Assembly (NCBI GenBank): GCA_009760855.2
Contig: WPIO01000137.1
Location: forward strand, 186,001 to 250,000
Direction: 5' to 3'
Length of the DNA stretch: 64,000 nucleotides
From: Cristatella mucedo
Lineage: Eukaryota; Bryozoa; Phylactolaemata; Cristatellidae
The notes beneath the pieces are model-generated. The model did no database searches and was not told the origin of the DNA. It saw only the letters and a program-made list of their open reading frames with translations. The translations under genes were made by a program, and so were the position numbers. Below are positions 1 through 42,949 of this stretch, piece after piece. Numbering within the stretch: the first letter of the stretch is position 1; each line of letters starts with the position of its first letter.

Positions 1-384
1 GAGAACCAGTTCAGGCAGTATTGTTCCGATGAGGTTTCCATTGCAGAGAGATTTGAAGTAAGACATCTGCTTTGATATATCTGAAAAGATCAAAATTACC
101 GAACCCTTAAATAAGCTAGGCTTGTTTGTCAGTCATTTGTATGTCCCTGGCGTTTTGTTCACACACATGTACACACACACATACACACATACATGCATAT
201 ATTTGCTGCACATATGTATAATTGTAATAATATTGATGAATGTTTGCAGACCCCCAGAGATCTAAACCACTTTCTACACACTTTACTGAAACCCCATGGA
301 AGCTTTACCAAATGATCGGTAGTAACACCAGCTAGTAGCAGCCTCAGTATAAGTAGGAACCTGCATATAGAAGAAGAATAAAAA
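1..384. other. Non-coding, no recognised feature
   Basis: No exon or element is recognisable here. A short (ACAC/ATAC)n stretch lies at about 160-200. The sequence then runs into an antisense LINE copy. Confidence 0.5.
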
Positions 385-1082
385 CAGACCCATCAAATCC
401 TATTATAAACAGGTGCTTATTTTAAGTTTCTTTAAACGTCGTCATTTCATGGGACGTTGCGATTTCCGTTGGAAGTTAGCTCTGTGCTTTATGAGCAAAT
501 ATGAGCTAAAAGTGCTGTCTCTTATGGTTTTGAGGTTCGTAAGAGGTATGTCTACACAATTTGAGTCAAAACAGCAGGTTGTAATACTCTTAGTCTGATG
601 AGGAGCAGTTCTGATAGGCAGGCTGGAGCCAGAGAATAAACGAACCTAAAACTTAGTGACTGAATCTGTAAGTCGATACTCTCCTTGATTTTGAACCACT
701 GCTGGTCGTCGAGAAGTGGTGTGATGTAGCGACAGCAAACTTCGCGACAGCCGAGCCTAGCAACACAGTTTAGCATCAACCGTTAGCCCCTACTTGAACA
801 CGTCGTTTGACTGGCAAGCCGATAGATACAAATTTGAGAGGGGATGCTACGAACGTACGGATCAATTTAGATGTTGGATCCTTATCTAAGCAAGCCACAT
901 TTTCCCAACGTTATATGGCTGAAATTAAGCATACCCAATAGCAGAGCTAATATGGTCGTCAATTAAAAGTCACTTTGAAGCAGGGTACCGAGATTTTGTT
1001 TAGATTTAACCGGAGATATGGTGGCCAGGCAATTTTGAGTGTTCGTTTTTTACATTTTCTGAACCACACTCGGTTTACCCGT
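385..1082 (-). mobile_element. LINE family A fragment, antisense
   Basis: Read on the minus strand this matches the C-terminal part of the LINE A reverse-transcriptase ORF seen better preserved at 30976-31555. Shared landmarks include the antisense 'caaaggatttgaggtt' type block (here diverged) and the 'tagcaacacagtttag' region. Frameshifts and stops are frequent. It is non-functional and abuts a sense-oriented LINE A tail at 1083, so the two copies are head to head or nested. Confidence 0.6.
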
Positions 1083-1402
1083 AACACTGACTTGACATTT
1101 AAAAAGAAATTAAAAGAACACCTATTTAGAACAGCATTTAGTATGTCACTGTGATTCGTCCTTCGAGTGCTTAAGCGTGCTGATACTTTGGATGCTGCCA
1201 CTAACCGCATTTGCATGCTAACCCTGTTCATGTCACCCATAACCGTATTATTCATGTTGTTTATCATGCATAATATTACTCACCATTCAATTGCTTTTAA
1301 CTTTGAAGCAAATGTAAAGCAAATAGACAGAGATTGCGATCTCTTGAGTATGCTTTATCTAGTGCATTATCATTGTTATTATAATAATTATTATAACAAG
1401 TA
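1083..1402 (+). mobile_element. LINE family A 3' end, sense
   Basis: This is the last codons plus 3' UTR of LINE A. It includes the 'catttagtatgtcactgtga' ORF end, the 'gcatttgcatgctaaccctg' block and a decayed 3' hairpin, and it ends in an AT-rich (ATT)n-like tail near 1380-1400. The same block recurs at 2080-2378 and 36085-36355, and antisense at many sites. Confidence 0.75.
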
Positions 1403-1510
1403 GATTGATGTTGTCATTATTCAGTTTAAGAAAGTTTGATGCGGTCCACGTGTGGATGTCATCAATACATGCAAATAAGGTGTGGGGAGATTTTAACAAG
1501 CTCAACTGCT
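1403..1510 (-). mobile_element. Short antisense LINE A fragment
   Basis: The stretch 'ttcagtttaagaaagtttg' followed by 'gtggatgtcatcaatacatg' matches antisense LINE A reverse-transcriptase sequence at 13795-13855 and 19190-19245. It is sandwiched between two sense copies. Confidence 0.55.
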
Positions 1511-1539
1511 GGAGTAATCACAGCAAAGTAACACATCAG

Positions 1540-2378
1540 TATCACTTAGACGACCACATCAGCTCCACAATCAAGTCTGCCTACTTTCCGTTACATGACA
1601 TTTCTAAAATTCGGGCTTGTTTAGATAAGGATACCACGTCTAAGTTGGTCCATGTATTTTCGAAATCCCGTCTTGACTTCTGTAAGTCACTGCTTGCTGA
1701 CCTACCGGCATGTGCAATCAGGCGACTACAGTCAGTGCAAAACTCTGCAGCTAGGATTGTCTGTCATGAGCTTCTCAGTTGCCACACCATGCCACTTCTC
1801 GCCGACCTGCAGTGGCTACCAGTCAAGCTGCTGATTGACTTCAAGGTATTGTCGCTCACTTTTAGGTCACTTTATTCTTTGGCTCCAGACTATCTCTCAG
1901 ATCTACTTCCCCACCAGGCCAAGCATCGTACCAACCGCTTTCGGAATCCAACAGTTTACCAATACCTCGTACAAACCTCAAATCCTTAGGGGACCGTGCA
2001 TGTATTTCATGTGCTCCAAAAGCCCGGAACTCCCTCCCGACTTGCGTCAGAACACCCCCTGACTAGACAACTTTAAAAAAAAACTTAAAGACATCCCTAT
2101 TTCAGAAAGCATTTAGTGGGTCCCTGTGATTCGTCCTTCACGTGGCTATGAGTGCCGACACTGTGCATGCTGAAACTAACCACATTTGCATGCTGACCTG
2201 TGCATGTCACCCCTAAATATGTTATTCAAGTTGTTTACCAAGCATGTTATTACTCACCATTTAATCGCGTTTGCCTTTGTAGCAAATCTAAAGTGCCTAG
2301 AAAGAGATTGAGTTCTCTGAGGGCGCTTTATCAAATGCATTATTATTACTATTACTAATATTATTATTGCCATTATTA
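1540..2378 (+). mobile_element. LINE family A reverse transcriptase C-terminus and 3' UTR
   Basis: An open stretch (about 1545-1989) encodes the region downstream of the RT core that is typical of CR1/L2/jockey-type LINEs. Visible motifs are SRLDFCKSLLADLPAC, QNSAARIV, LADLQWLPVK and SLYSLAPDYLSDLLP. A frameshift near 1985 moves the last part (CPESRTTSLPTC-like) to another frame. The 3' UTR follows, with the hairpin at about 2290-2335 (gtgcctagaaagagattgag then ttctctgagggcgc) and an ATT-rich tail. It is a 5'-truncated dead copy. Confidence 0.85.
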
Positions 2379-2990
2379 GTGCAGTGGCAGTGATGGTCGG
2401 GCACGATGCAAATGTTCACGAGCATTTTTTGTGATAAATCGTATAGAAAGCTGCTTAAAGATCAAGCAAATCGAGCAGAGAGATTTTAAATATAGAAGAA
2501 TTTGCCTTAGCAGTCGGAAGTTTTGGCACATAGTTCTGTGGGTCCCTACATCTCAGCCGATAGCCTTTTGAACTGATGTTTATTCATTTTAAAAGCTAAA
2601 AAAAATATGGTTTTCATATTTGGCTATCGAGAAGCAGCGTTATGGTTTTAACGTTTGGCACAGGTGGACTTGCGAATGCTGAACCCAGGAAGACTCGGAA
2701 GTAGGTGTATTCGTTGATGCCCTCCTGAGATGTGGAGACCCTCCTTAGCAACCGTATGACTCCACTGCTGATGGCTGAGTGTGAAAGCGTTACTCTGCCC
2801 ACCAATTGGGCACGGTAAAAGATCATATTGAAAGAAAAATCTGCTAGCAGAAGAAATATGTATTGTGACTTTACCTTTAAATATGACCGAAGCCGTTCAT
2901 GTAGCATTTGCTGACATCATCTGTCTAATAGAAGGTGCGACCTAGTCTGGTTTCGCAAGCAGGCTTTGGTTGTTGGGTGGACACCATTGG
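2379..2990. other. Non-coding, nothing recognised
   Basis: There is a minus-strand open frame of 97 codons at 2614-2907, but it has no recognisable motif and no splice context. I see no gene here. Confidence 0.4.
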
Positions 2991-4050
2991 TCGAAGACTG
3001 TATCAACGCATGAGTGCAATTCTAGCACCCAAGGCAAAGGGAAGTCGCTTTACTGATTTTGTCAAGGACCATCTCTGGTATTATCATCTCGAGAAGTTTA
3101 GCTAGCGAGATATTGATCGGATGCTAGGAACATAAGAAAAAGCTGTTGGATGTTACATTCGGTAAATATCTTAACTTGGAATGATGAAGAACCACCTCTC
3201 GAACGGGTGCCTTCGGGCTTCTATGTGGAGGGATGTTCAGCTTCATAAAATGAGTGCCTGAATGCTCTCTTAGCGCCTGCTTGAGTCCGTGCGAAGCAAT
3301 CGAGCCTACCACCGGTAAGATCCTCAGTGAGCAAATAGTGACACTAAGATTCAACGAACAAGAGCTTATGACAAGGGTGGCAAAGAAAGCTCTACTACTG
3401 AAGAAAGCCTATAAAGAAGCACCTTCTTCTATCGGCATGGCAGAATAGATGCTGGACTACCGAAGATTGGTCAATGGTATTCTTTACCTACAAAAGTAAG
3501 TACACCATGCATTGCAGCTGCAAACAGCAATCCTACGTTCAATGCAGGAGTGACGGAGCATATACTGATGTCTGCTTACAATATACTGTGAAGTTTGGGT
3601 CAAGATCAGTGATGGTGTGGAATGGCTTGGCAGCTGGCCCTGTATGTACCCTTTGCCACATGGATGGCATACTGAATAAAGACGGCTAGCTGCGGATCCT
3701 AGACGAGACTGCTGTATCCAGTGCATTGCGACTGCTAGGCGCTGTGTTTATATCAAAACAATACAATGATCGAAACATACTGCCAAAGTGGTGCTGCAGG
3801 TTCTAGACATGTCGCCTTGTTTCATGTGCATGCAGCAGCTGAGTCAGGGCCTGGACTTTCACCAGATTGAACGCCTGTGAGGCGAGGTTCAGTGATTGCT
3901 GATAACTCTAGATACTAGCATCAGAGTGCCGACCCAATAACTGGACATATTGCAAGCGGTCTGGCATGCTATAACATCCCCCATAACTCTGAAACTCGTC
4001 GGCCCTATGGTGTCCCGAAAGGCAGAAGTGGTCGCTTAACGAGGAGGGGC
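2990..4050 (+). pseudogene. Tc1/mariner-family transposase relic
   Basis: Conceptual translation across several frames gives the Tc1 transposase order. First is a basic stretch with KKALLLKKAYKEA (about 3380-3420). Then come a 'FTYKSKYTMH' segment matching the usual FTDES block with the catalytic region damaged, VKFGSRSVMVWNGLAAGPVC (about 3590-3650), MDGILNKDG, a 'LDETAVSSALRLLGAVF' stretch, 'NNDRNILPKW' at the position of the usual QQDNDPKHT block, and a decayed SPDLNPIE region near 3850. Stops and frameshifts throughout make it inactive. Terminal inverted repeats were not located with confidence. Confidence 0.75.
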
Positions 4051-4640
4051 CACATCGTACTAGATTTAGTGTTTCTACTGCCCATGCTGTGGTTGTCGTG
4101 TTAAAAAATCTGGTGGACTGTTTAGTTTACTTTGTTACTAATTTCACTTCATTCCAAGAGGACTTTGAAACTACCCAGCAACAGAAATAGTCAGCCAGGC
4201 GACAATAGTTGGAGTAGGTGTTGTAAAACTTATGGCTGCCAGTGTGTATATGTATTGCCGAAAGCTCAGTGGACTTGGCATAAACTGCCACTTACCTTAT
4301 ATAACTAGCCGGGACAATGGGGTTGACAATCCAGCCAATATCAGTCACCTCGGTGATCTATGTGTCCCTTGCTCACAGCTAGAGAAGCCAATTGCTCTTC
4401 ACCACGTCTTTTGTTCTCAGGGAAACTATCCAGCAATTATAGGACGGCTGGCAGTGACAGCGACCTTGGGCAAGCGTTGCCCTTTTCATAAATTGCTAGC
4501 CTGGACTATTGGGTTGACAGGCCAGTCAATATTAATCACTTCATGGCTCTACTGTAATGGCTAAATCCTCGAAGCTCTAGGACAGAGGTGTTTCCTGCTG
4601 AGCAGTACTTATGTGCTCTCACACTGAGTCAGGCCGGCTC
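4051..4640. other. Unassigned sequence with weak internal repeat
   Basis: A 110-codon open frame at 4232-4564 has no recognised motif. The phrase 'gggttgacaggccagtcaat' (about 4514) and its diverged relative at 4320 resemble 'ggttgacaggccagtcaaca' inside the solo LTR at 11098. This may be an old LTR fragment, but the support is weak. Confidence 0.3.
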
Positions 4641-4647
4641 TATGCTA

Positions 4648-4790
4648 CACACACACAGACACACCGACACACAGACACACACAGAAATACACACACACAC
4701 ACACACACATGCGTATATGTATATGTATGAAGGTATGCACGTAGGTATGTATGTATATGTGTGCGGGCGCATATGTGTGTTGTGTGTACC
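4648..4790. repeat. CA-rich / TATG-rich microsatellite
   Basis: (CA)n with interruptions (4648-4708) is followed by a degenerate ATGT/TATG tract to about 4790. The open frames through it are low-complexity artefacts. Confidence 0.9.
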
Positions 4791-5582
4791 CTACGATCCG
4801 GGTGTGACACCAAGCTCAGGCCTTTTGCTTCGCTCCCAGCCAGACTGCAGCTAGCCATCGTGGTGCCTGGGGACACAAGATCGCCAGACTCTGGTGTTAA
4901 ATCCGACTACAGCAGGAACAGCAAAGTTCATATTTTACTCTATTTAGGCAATATCGTGTGAGAGTATCACATGACTCTGTGGGTCGAGACCCCTTTGGAG
5001 CTCGAAAGATCCTTTCACACACAGCCTAAGCTCATCAGAAAACATTCATGTAAACCTTCTGCATGCAATAATTCTTTGGTTGGGGTCCCCGCAACAAGAG
5101 GAGCTGCAATAAGGGTCGAGGCATTGGGAAGGTTGAGAGCTACTGGCATAACTGATAACAATCGGCGAATCCACATAAAGGCCCTGCCATTAAACTGAAA
5201 GATAGGAAATCTCGGCAAAAAAAGAAAACATAGGAAAGGCAAATCTGAGAAAAAGATTCAGATATTTATTTCAGCCTTCTCTTCTAACTCTATTAGCATC
5301 TTTAAGTTGTCTGATCTAAAAGTTAGGCCCGTACATTAGGATTAATAACACCCGATTATTGCAAGACACTCTAATATGTTGTTTTTTTATACAATATTCG
5401 TTCTTTAGAAGTACACTTTTTAATTTAAAACATGTGGAAAATTGCAGTGTTTTCGGGGGTCCCCGAAGGGATTAATGCCATTCCAATTAAGTTCAACAGG
5501 AAAAATTCATTAGACATGCGAGTAATTTGAGTTACCAGCTCCATCCCTGAAAGAATTAAAATCGTAAGCCGATATACTACTA
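4791..5582. other. Non-coding, nothing recognised
   Basis: Open frames here are short and overlap on both strands. No conserved motif, exon or transposon end was recognised. Confidence 0.4.
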
Positions 5583-5715
5583 GAGCTGGTTTGGTCTAGC
5601 GGTTAAGGTGCTCGCCCCGACCAAGGTCTGACTAAGGTCGTGGGGTCGGGTACTGAGGCATATGTGAAGCACCTGAATAGAGATTAAGTTCTCTTGGGGC
5701 GCTATATGAATGAAT
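5583..5715 (+). mobile_element. tRNA-derived SINE
   Basis: The 5' part contains an A-box-like promoter (tggtctagcggttaaggtg), as in tRNA-derived SINEs. A degenerate B-box-like stretch lies near 5638-5652. The 3' part has 'gcacctgaatagagattaag' then 'ttctcttggggcgctatatg', which resembles the LINE A 3' hairpin region. An AT microsatellite forms the tail. The tRNA-like part cannot fold into a normal cloverleaf by eye, so this is not scored as a tRNA gene. Confidence 0.7.
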
Positions 5716-5716
5716 T

Positions 5717-5773
<57 letters not shown>

Positions 5774-5850
5774 TATGCGTACATAGGTTTATACATATCT
5801 ATATGCATATATGTGTGTGTGTGTTTATATACATATATATATAGATATAT
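5716..5850. repeat. (AT)n microsatellite
   Basis: Almost pure (AT)n at about 5728-5770 is followed by an AT/GT-rich degenerate continuation. It probably grew from the tail of the SINE just upstream. Confidence 0.9.
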
Positions 5851-6054
5851 AAAAGTATCTCCATACATGTATGCATAAGGAGCATAAAAAAGAGCAGGTA
5901 AATAAGGGAGAAATAGCTTGTTCTTGCATTTTTACTCATAACTGAAATTGAAAATTTTTAATGTTGTAACTTCATGAGATTACAGACCTAAAGGGTTTTT
6001 CCAAAAAGTTATCATTTCATTCTAGCAGATTTATCTCTATGCACTAGCATGCCA

Positions 6055-6244
6055 TAATAATAATAATAATAATAATACAGTTGATAGAGTGCCCTACGAG
6101 AACTCAATCTTTTTCTAGGTGCTTTTCATTTGCTGCAAAGGGAAATGCAATTGAATTGTGAGTAATATCATGCTTTATATGCAAACAACATGAATATCAT
6201 GGTTGGTAGTGGCATGCACAGGGTCAGCATGCATTGTGCTGCAT
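6055..6244 (-). mobile_element. LINE family A 3' end, antisense
   Basis: It starts with (TAA)n at 6055-6075. The antisense hairpin block follows (gtgccctacgagaactcaat then ctttttctaggtgctt), then the 'tgctgcaaagggaaatgcaa' and 'catgcacagggtcagcatgc' landmarks. It is a 3'-only fragment. Confidence 0.85.
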
Positions 6245-6440
6245 AAGTTTAAAGTGAGAGACGTTCACGACATCAAAAATGGTTTAATGAGGCTGTGAAA
6301 GTAGCAGAAGGACGACGAATTAATTAAGCTGAAGCCGTTTTTTGGGAGTGCCAGTATAAAGAAGCCGGAGAGACAAAGGAAACAGCAGAAGCCCGACAAA
6401 TTAGCCGATTCAAATTTTTCTATTCATACTTGAGGGACTG
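6245..6440 (+). mobile_element. Possible LINE ORF2 linker fragment (EN-RT)
   Basis: The plus-strand translation shows KWFNEAVKVAEGRR, then after one stop AEAVFWECQYKEAGE and ARQISRF. A 'W-F-N-x2-V...R' stretch followed by a basic/Trp-rich helix resembles the linker between endonuclease and reverse transcriptase in CR1/L2-type LINEs. One internal TAA is present. The assignment rests on pattern only. Confidence 0.4.
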
Positions 6441-7019
6441 ACTCATAGTCTTTTTGGCAAATATCCCCAATCCTTGCTCGGAAGGGAACTTGGTATGTTT
6501 AACATTACCTGGGTTTTCGAGCAATAGTCTGCTGCATTCCAACATCACAGTAGTCAAGGGTCTATAGCTCAACTTCGGCACGTCGTCGAATTGTGAGTTC
6601 CTGCAGAAGGCAGCCGGCTTTTGTGTAAAAAAAATAAGTAGTGCCTACCTTTTTAGCTTACGGTGGTAGCCACCCGCAAATTCTTTTTACAAACCCTGTA
6701 TGTATATTTCCTTGTGTTAAGGATGTTAATGCAGTTACTGCTATGGTCTTTTTCGGCGTTTTTAATTAAAGTTCATAGTGAAGTCATTAATCATTTTTTG
6801 ATCCATTGTTCAGTATCCTTGCAATCGAAGTTACACAGTTTCACCTTAATACTTGGTTGTAGTGCATGCTCAAATGGCAAGTGGTCCGAGCCCAAGATTT
6901 GCATGGGCCATATGTATTAGAGTCGCACCCTTTTCATAGTTCTGTGTAATTGTGATCGAGATATAGCAGGAAACCACTTTTCCAGAAATAATTGACAATA
7001 GGTCTATTTTATTGTACAG
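6441..7019. other. Non-coding upstream of the first recognised RPTP exon
   Basis: No transmembrane or juxtamembrane exon could be identified. A hydrophobic open frame at 6663-6920 lacks convincing splice borders and is not called. A further coding exon ending in phase 0 must lie upstream of 7020, possibly outside the window. Confidence 0.4.
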
Positions 7020-39411
<32,392 letters not shown>

Positions 39412-42400
39412 CAATAGCCCTGATATTGACCTTGCATGCGACTTAGCCCAAGACAAAATAGCCCAGTCCAAAGAGCTACATTTGGAGTACCTACAATCCA
39501 AACACAACTAATACGAAATGATAGCACGATTAATGAATACGAAAAAAACATTACATTGAGTCGTTAAAACAAATTTTTTGGTTAAAAGTTATTAAGATCG
39601 GGGAATAATGTTAATTTATTGAAACATTGATATGTTTTCATGTCACATGAATCTTTAGATTTTCAAATTTATAAGATTCTACATAGATAATCCTTATGCT
39701 CAATTTCATCATAGATTGGTTCAAGAGTTTGTAAATTCCGATTAAGTTACACGTACTTTGTCGTAAATGCTTTAACAAATGCTGCCATCTTTAAAACAAA
39801 ATATCTCGTGTAAAATTTCGTTAAGATTAGAGCCAAAAAAATTGTTTGCTAAATTAAAGTGTTTTGATATCATTTGAATCCTAATTTAGACGGTTGGATC
39901 GTTTGGGATTCAACTTAGGTCATCTGGAGACACTCAGATTCATCGTAGGTTGGAAAAAGAACTTGAAAATTCCGATTGAGTTGCAACTCACTTCACCATA
40001 AATGGATCTGTTTGTGGTTTAACTCGTGAAAATGTTTGATAGCGATCATTTCTTGGTCCTGCTAATTTCAAAATTGTGCGATGTTTTTGAGTGGAGATGG
40101 TTAATGGCCATCGTTGGTCTTTTAAAAGGTTTGGTGCCACGAAAGCATGATGAAAAGAAGGTTAGTGGCTTATGGAAAAATAAAGAAAATTTGAAATATA
40201 TCCATACTTGTAATAAATAATTTAACATATATTTACAGTGTTAACGCACATTAAGTACAACTTCCAAAATTAATAAGGTCAGAAAAATCTGTCGTACGTT
40301 GAATTTTCGAAAGCTGAGTATGGTATGGGATATAATGTTGCATGATACTTTCTGACTCAGTCGAAAATCATTCCCTACACAACTGTTACTGGCCTAGTCA
40401 AATCTACACACCCAGCTCGGATCTAAAAATCTTTCCTGGATAAATTTACATTTTTTGCTACAGTCGCCAAGTTTGTATGTCTGAGTTTTAAGTCTGGGTT
40501 ATATTATGTTTGTATTAATTACAAGAAAATCTGTAATACAATCAAAATGTATAGCATGTTTTAATAAACAATTAAAAAAATGATTTCATTATTGCAATAG
40601 AATATCTTCCTTGTTATAGTTAATGGCAATATATAATTTCACCGAAAAGATAATTATGTTGGCCTTTTGTGGCTATTTTGTTATTCTCAGTCACATTATG
40701 CTGTTTTGTCGGGCAAGTGTGTCGGTGCTCTTTGTCAGCAGCTCACTTATTGGGGCAGCCATCGGAGGTTCTGAAGCAACTGCAATGCTCATTTTAAATA
40801 GAGTGGCTTGCACCAACTTGCAGCTTAGTCTTTTTGTGTATCTTCAGCAGGTGCAGTTTTTCCATTGCAGGTCCAATACCGATTCATCTACCAAGTACTT
40901 CAGGCGTACAGTGAAGCAACATCAGTCTATTCTGACGCCTAGGACCTGCTCTCTCGTCAACCACGGTTTTTTCATGGCTAGTATATGTGCACTCAACAAG
41001 CACTTACCCAAGGCAGTTGCTATTTATGTGGAGGCCAAATTAATTATGGCCAAAACCACTGAGACGCTCCGAGGTGGCTTATAGGTCCCTTAGTGACACA
41101 CCATTGCTGCTCGGTGCAAGTTACGCGAACTCTGTCAGATTTCGAAATTGGGCTGTGCTGTACTGTTTCAAGATTAAGAATTGTTAAGCCTCTGCATTGC
41201 ATTTTCTGAATTATGAGCTGCTTAATATTAAGTGACTATATCGCCAAGCACTCGGTCACCATTAGGCTCCTGTTTGGCAGATTCTTTTTCTCTTGTGACT
41301 TGTATTCAAGCTTGATATTTGACTCCTGGACGTCATGATGAATTTCTTATGTAGCAGTGCTATTCAATGTCCACCGTGTCAATGGGCTACAAGTCGTCAT
41401 GCCGTTTGATCAGTTTTCCAATATAATTCTTCCCTCCATTTCTCAAAAACTGTTAGACTAATAGAACGGTAGCCGTCGTGTGCTAAAGCCGTCATTTTCC
41501 TCACAAGAAAATAAATAAACCTTACTTTCTTGCCAATGCAGTGCTCCTGCTCCTTGCAGAGCTAGGCAGCTTCAATCAGCTGCTTCCTCATCTAATATGG
41601 AAATGCAATCGGTAACTACAAAAGATCCAATTACTCAGCCTCAGCTGACGCAAATTATTACATGGCCATTCCTCGTCAAGCATCGACTTGTTTTCAGCTA
41701 TTAGTATTATTTTCACAAGTTTTTAATGGTCAATCAATCTAATTTATTAAATTTTGCACAGACCTTACCTTTGTGGATAGTCTAATATCTGTATACAACC
41801 CTGCCTCGTCAGTGGTCATTGCCATTGGTCCCGTTCATAAATATATTATAGTTGTGCTATAGCAGATCTGGCAGATTGGCGTTGTGCAGATACCAAGAAT
41901 TAATAACAAAGGCCTGCTACAGGCCGGTATAGCACAAGGTATGAGAGTCAATAATAAAAGATCTGAATTACCAGCTATTTACGTTTGAATGTATTTTGAA
42001 TCGTGAATCTGCTCAAGTGGCTACTGAACTTGAGTCATTTGGCCACAAAACGATTCACTCCTAATGGCAAAAGTCATTGCAAAGGCCTGAGAAATGCTAT
42101 TGTTGCTGAACCCTCGAAGACTGGCCAGTCAGTGGGAGATAGTGTCTATAACCGGCAGTATTGTGACCGTGGTAGCAAAGCTTGGTCAATTAAGAGCACC
42201 AATACCTTAGTATATTAATGTGCAATTTCTTAGCTTAAACAGTCCATTTTAGGTGTAGTAGGCTAAATACACGAATAGCTACTCGTAGCGTTTAGGTCCG
42301 AGGAATTCATGAGTTGAGATGCTTATACTTCACGACTGCAGTAGTAGGTTTGGATGCTGCATTTGGTATCCTTTATTGCCCTTTACTATTGGTGATGATA

Positions 42401-42949
42401 GCCATTATGACTCTCCTGGTGCTATAGAAATATAGCATTAGAATCAGGTGATATTTCATTTTATATTGTATAGCCTGCAACTGACAATTTCCATGCAGAC
42501 TCTGCATTTGCCCAGATCGATGTCCACTACGCTACCAACTAATTATTAAATAATCTGTATCCAGTCCATGGAGTTTGAGTGCAGGTGCACGATAGCTCTC
42601 TGGAGTTAAGATACTCTTGTTGATAAAGCGTTGCAATGGTATCTTGCCGTATAAAACTAAGGTCTTGTTTTCCCAGGAAAATAAAGTAAACAAATGGCAT
42701 CAAAGTGTGGTGGGTGTCAGAATTAGACATAGCCTCCTCCTTGGGAACTAACATCAATAACTGCACAAGAATTTCCGTAGCCATTTATGGAGCAGCTATT
42801 TTAGCAGCAGCGCCATCCTCTTCATTGCAGCCACTAAGCCGAATTCCATGCATTTTCAGAAACCTTGTCTCATTAGACATTCTGACCATCTAAAAGTTAC
42901 TTGGCTCTAGGCAGGCCAGCAGAATCAGCTTCGGCTCTGTTTCACTGTA
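39412..42949. other. Intergenic, probable 3' UTR then no recognised gene
   Basis: No clear AATAAA near the stop was chosen. A 153-codon open frame (40623-41084) starts with a hydrophobic segment but has no recognised motif and no splice support. The rest is AT-rich and unassigned. Confidence 0.4.

Noticed and set aside
5583-5660. tRNA gene
   Set aside because: A good A box but a degenerate B box, no convincing cloverleaf, and a LINE-like 3' tail. It is called a SINE.
6663-6920. Hydrophobic frame as a transmembrane exon of gene 1
   Set aside because: No convincing acceptor or donor with the required phase 0 exit, and basic residues are not placed as for a stop-transfer segment.
40623-41084. 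153-codon open frame with hydrophobic N-terminus
   Set aside because: No recognised motif, no splice or promoter context, and composition like its AT-rich surroundings.
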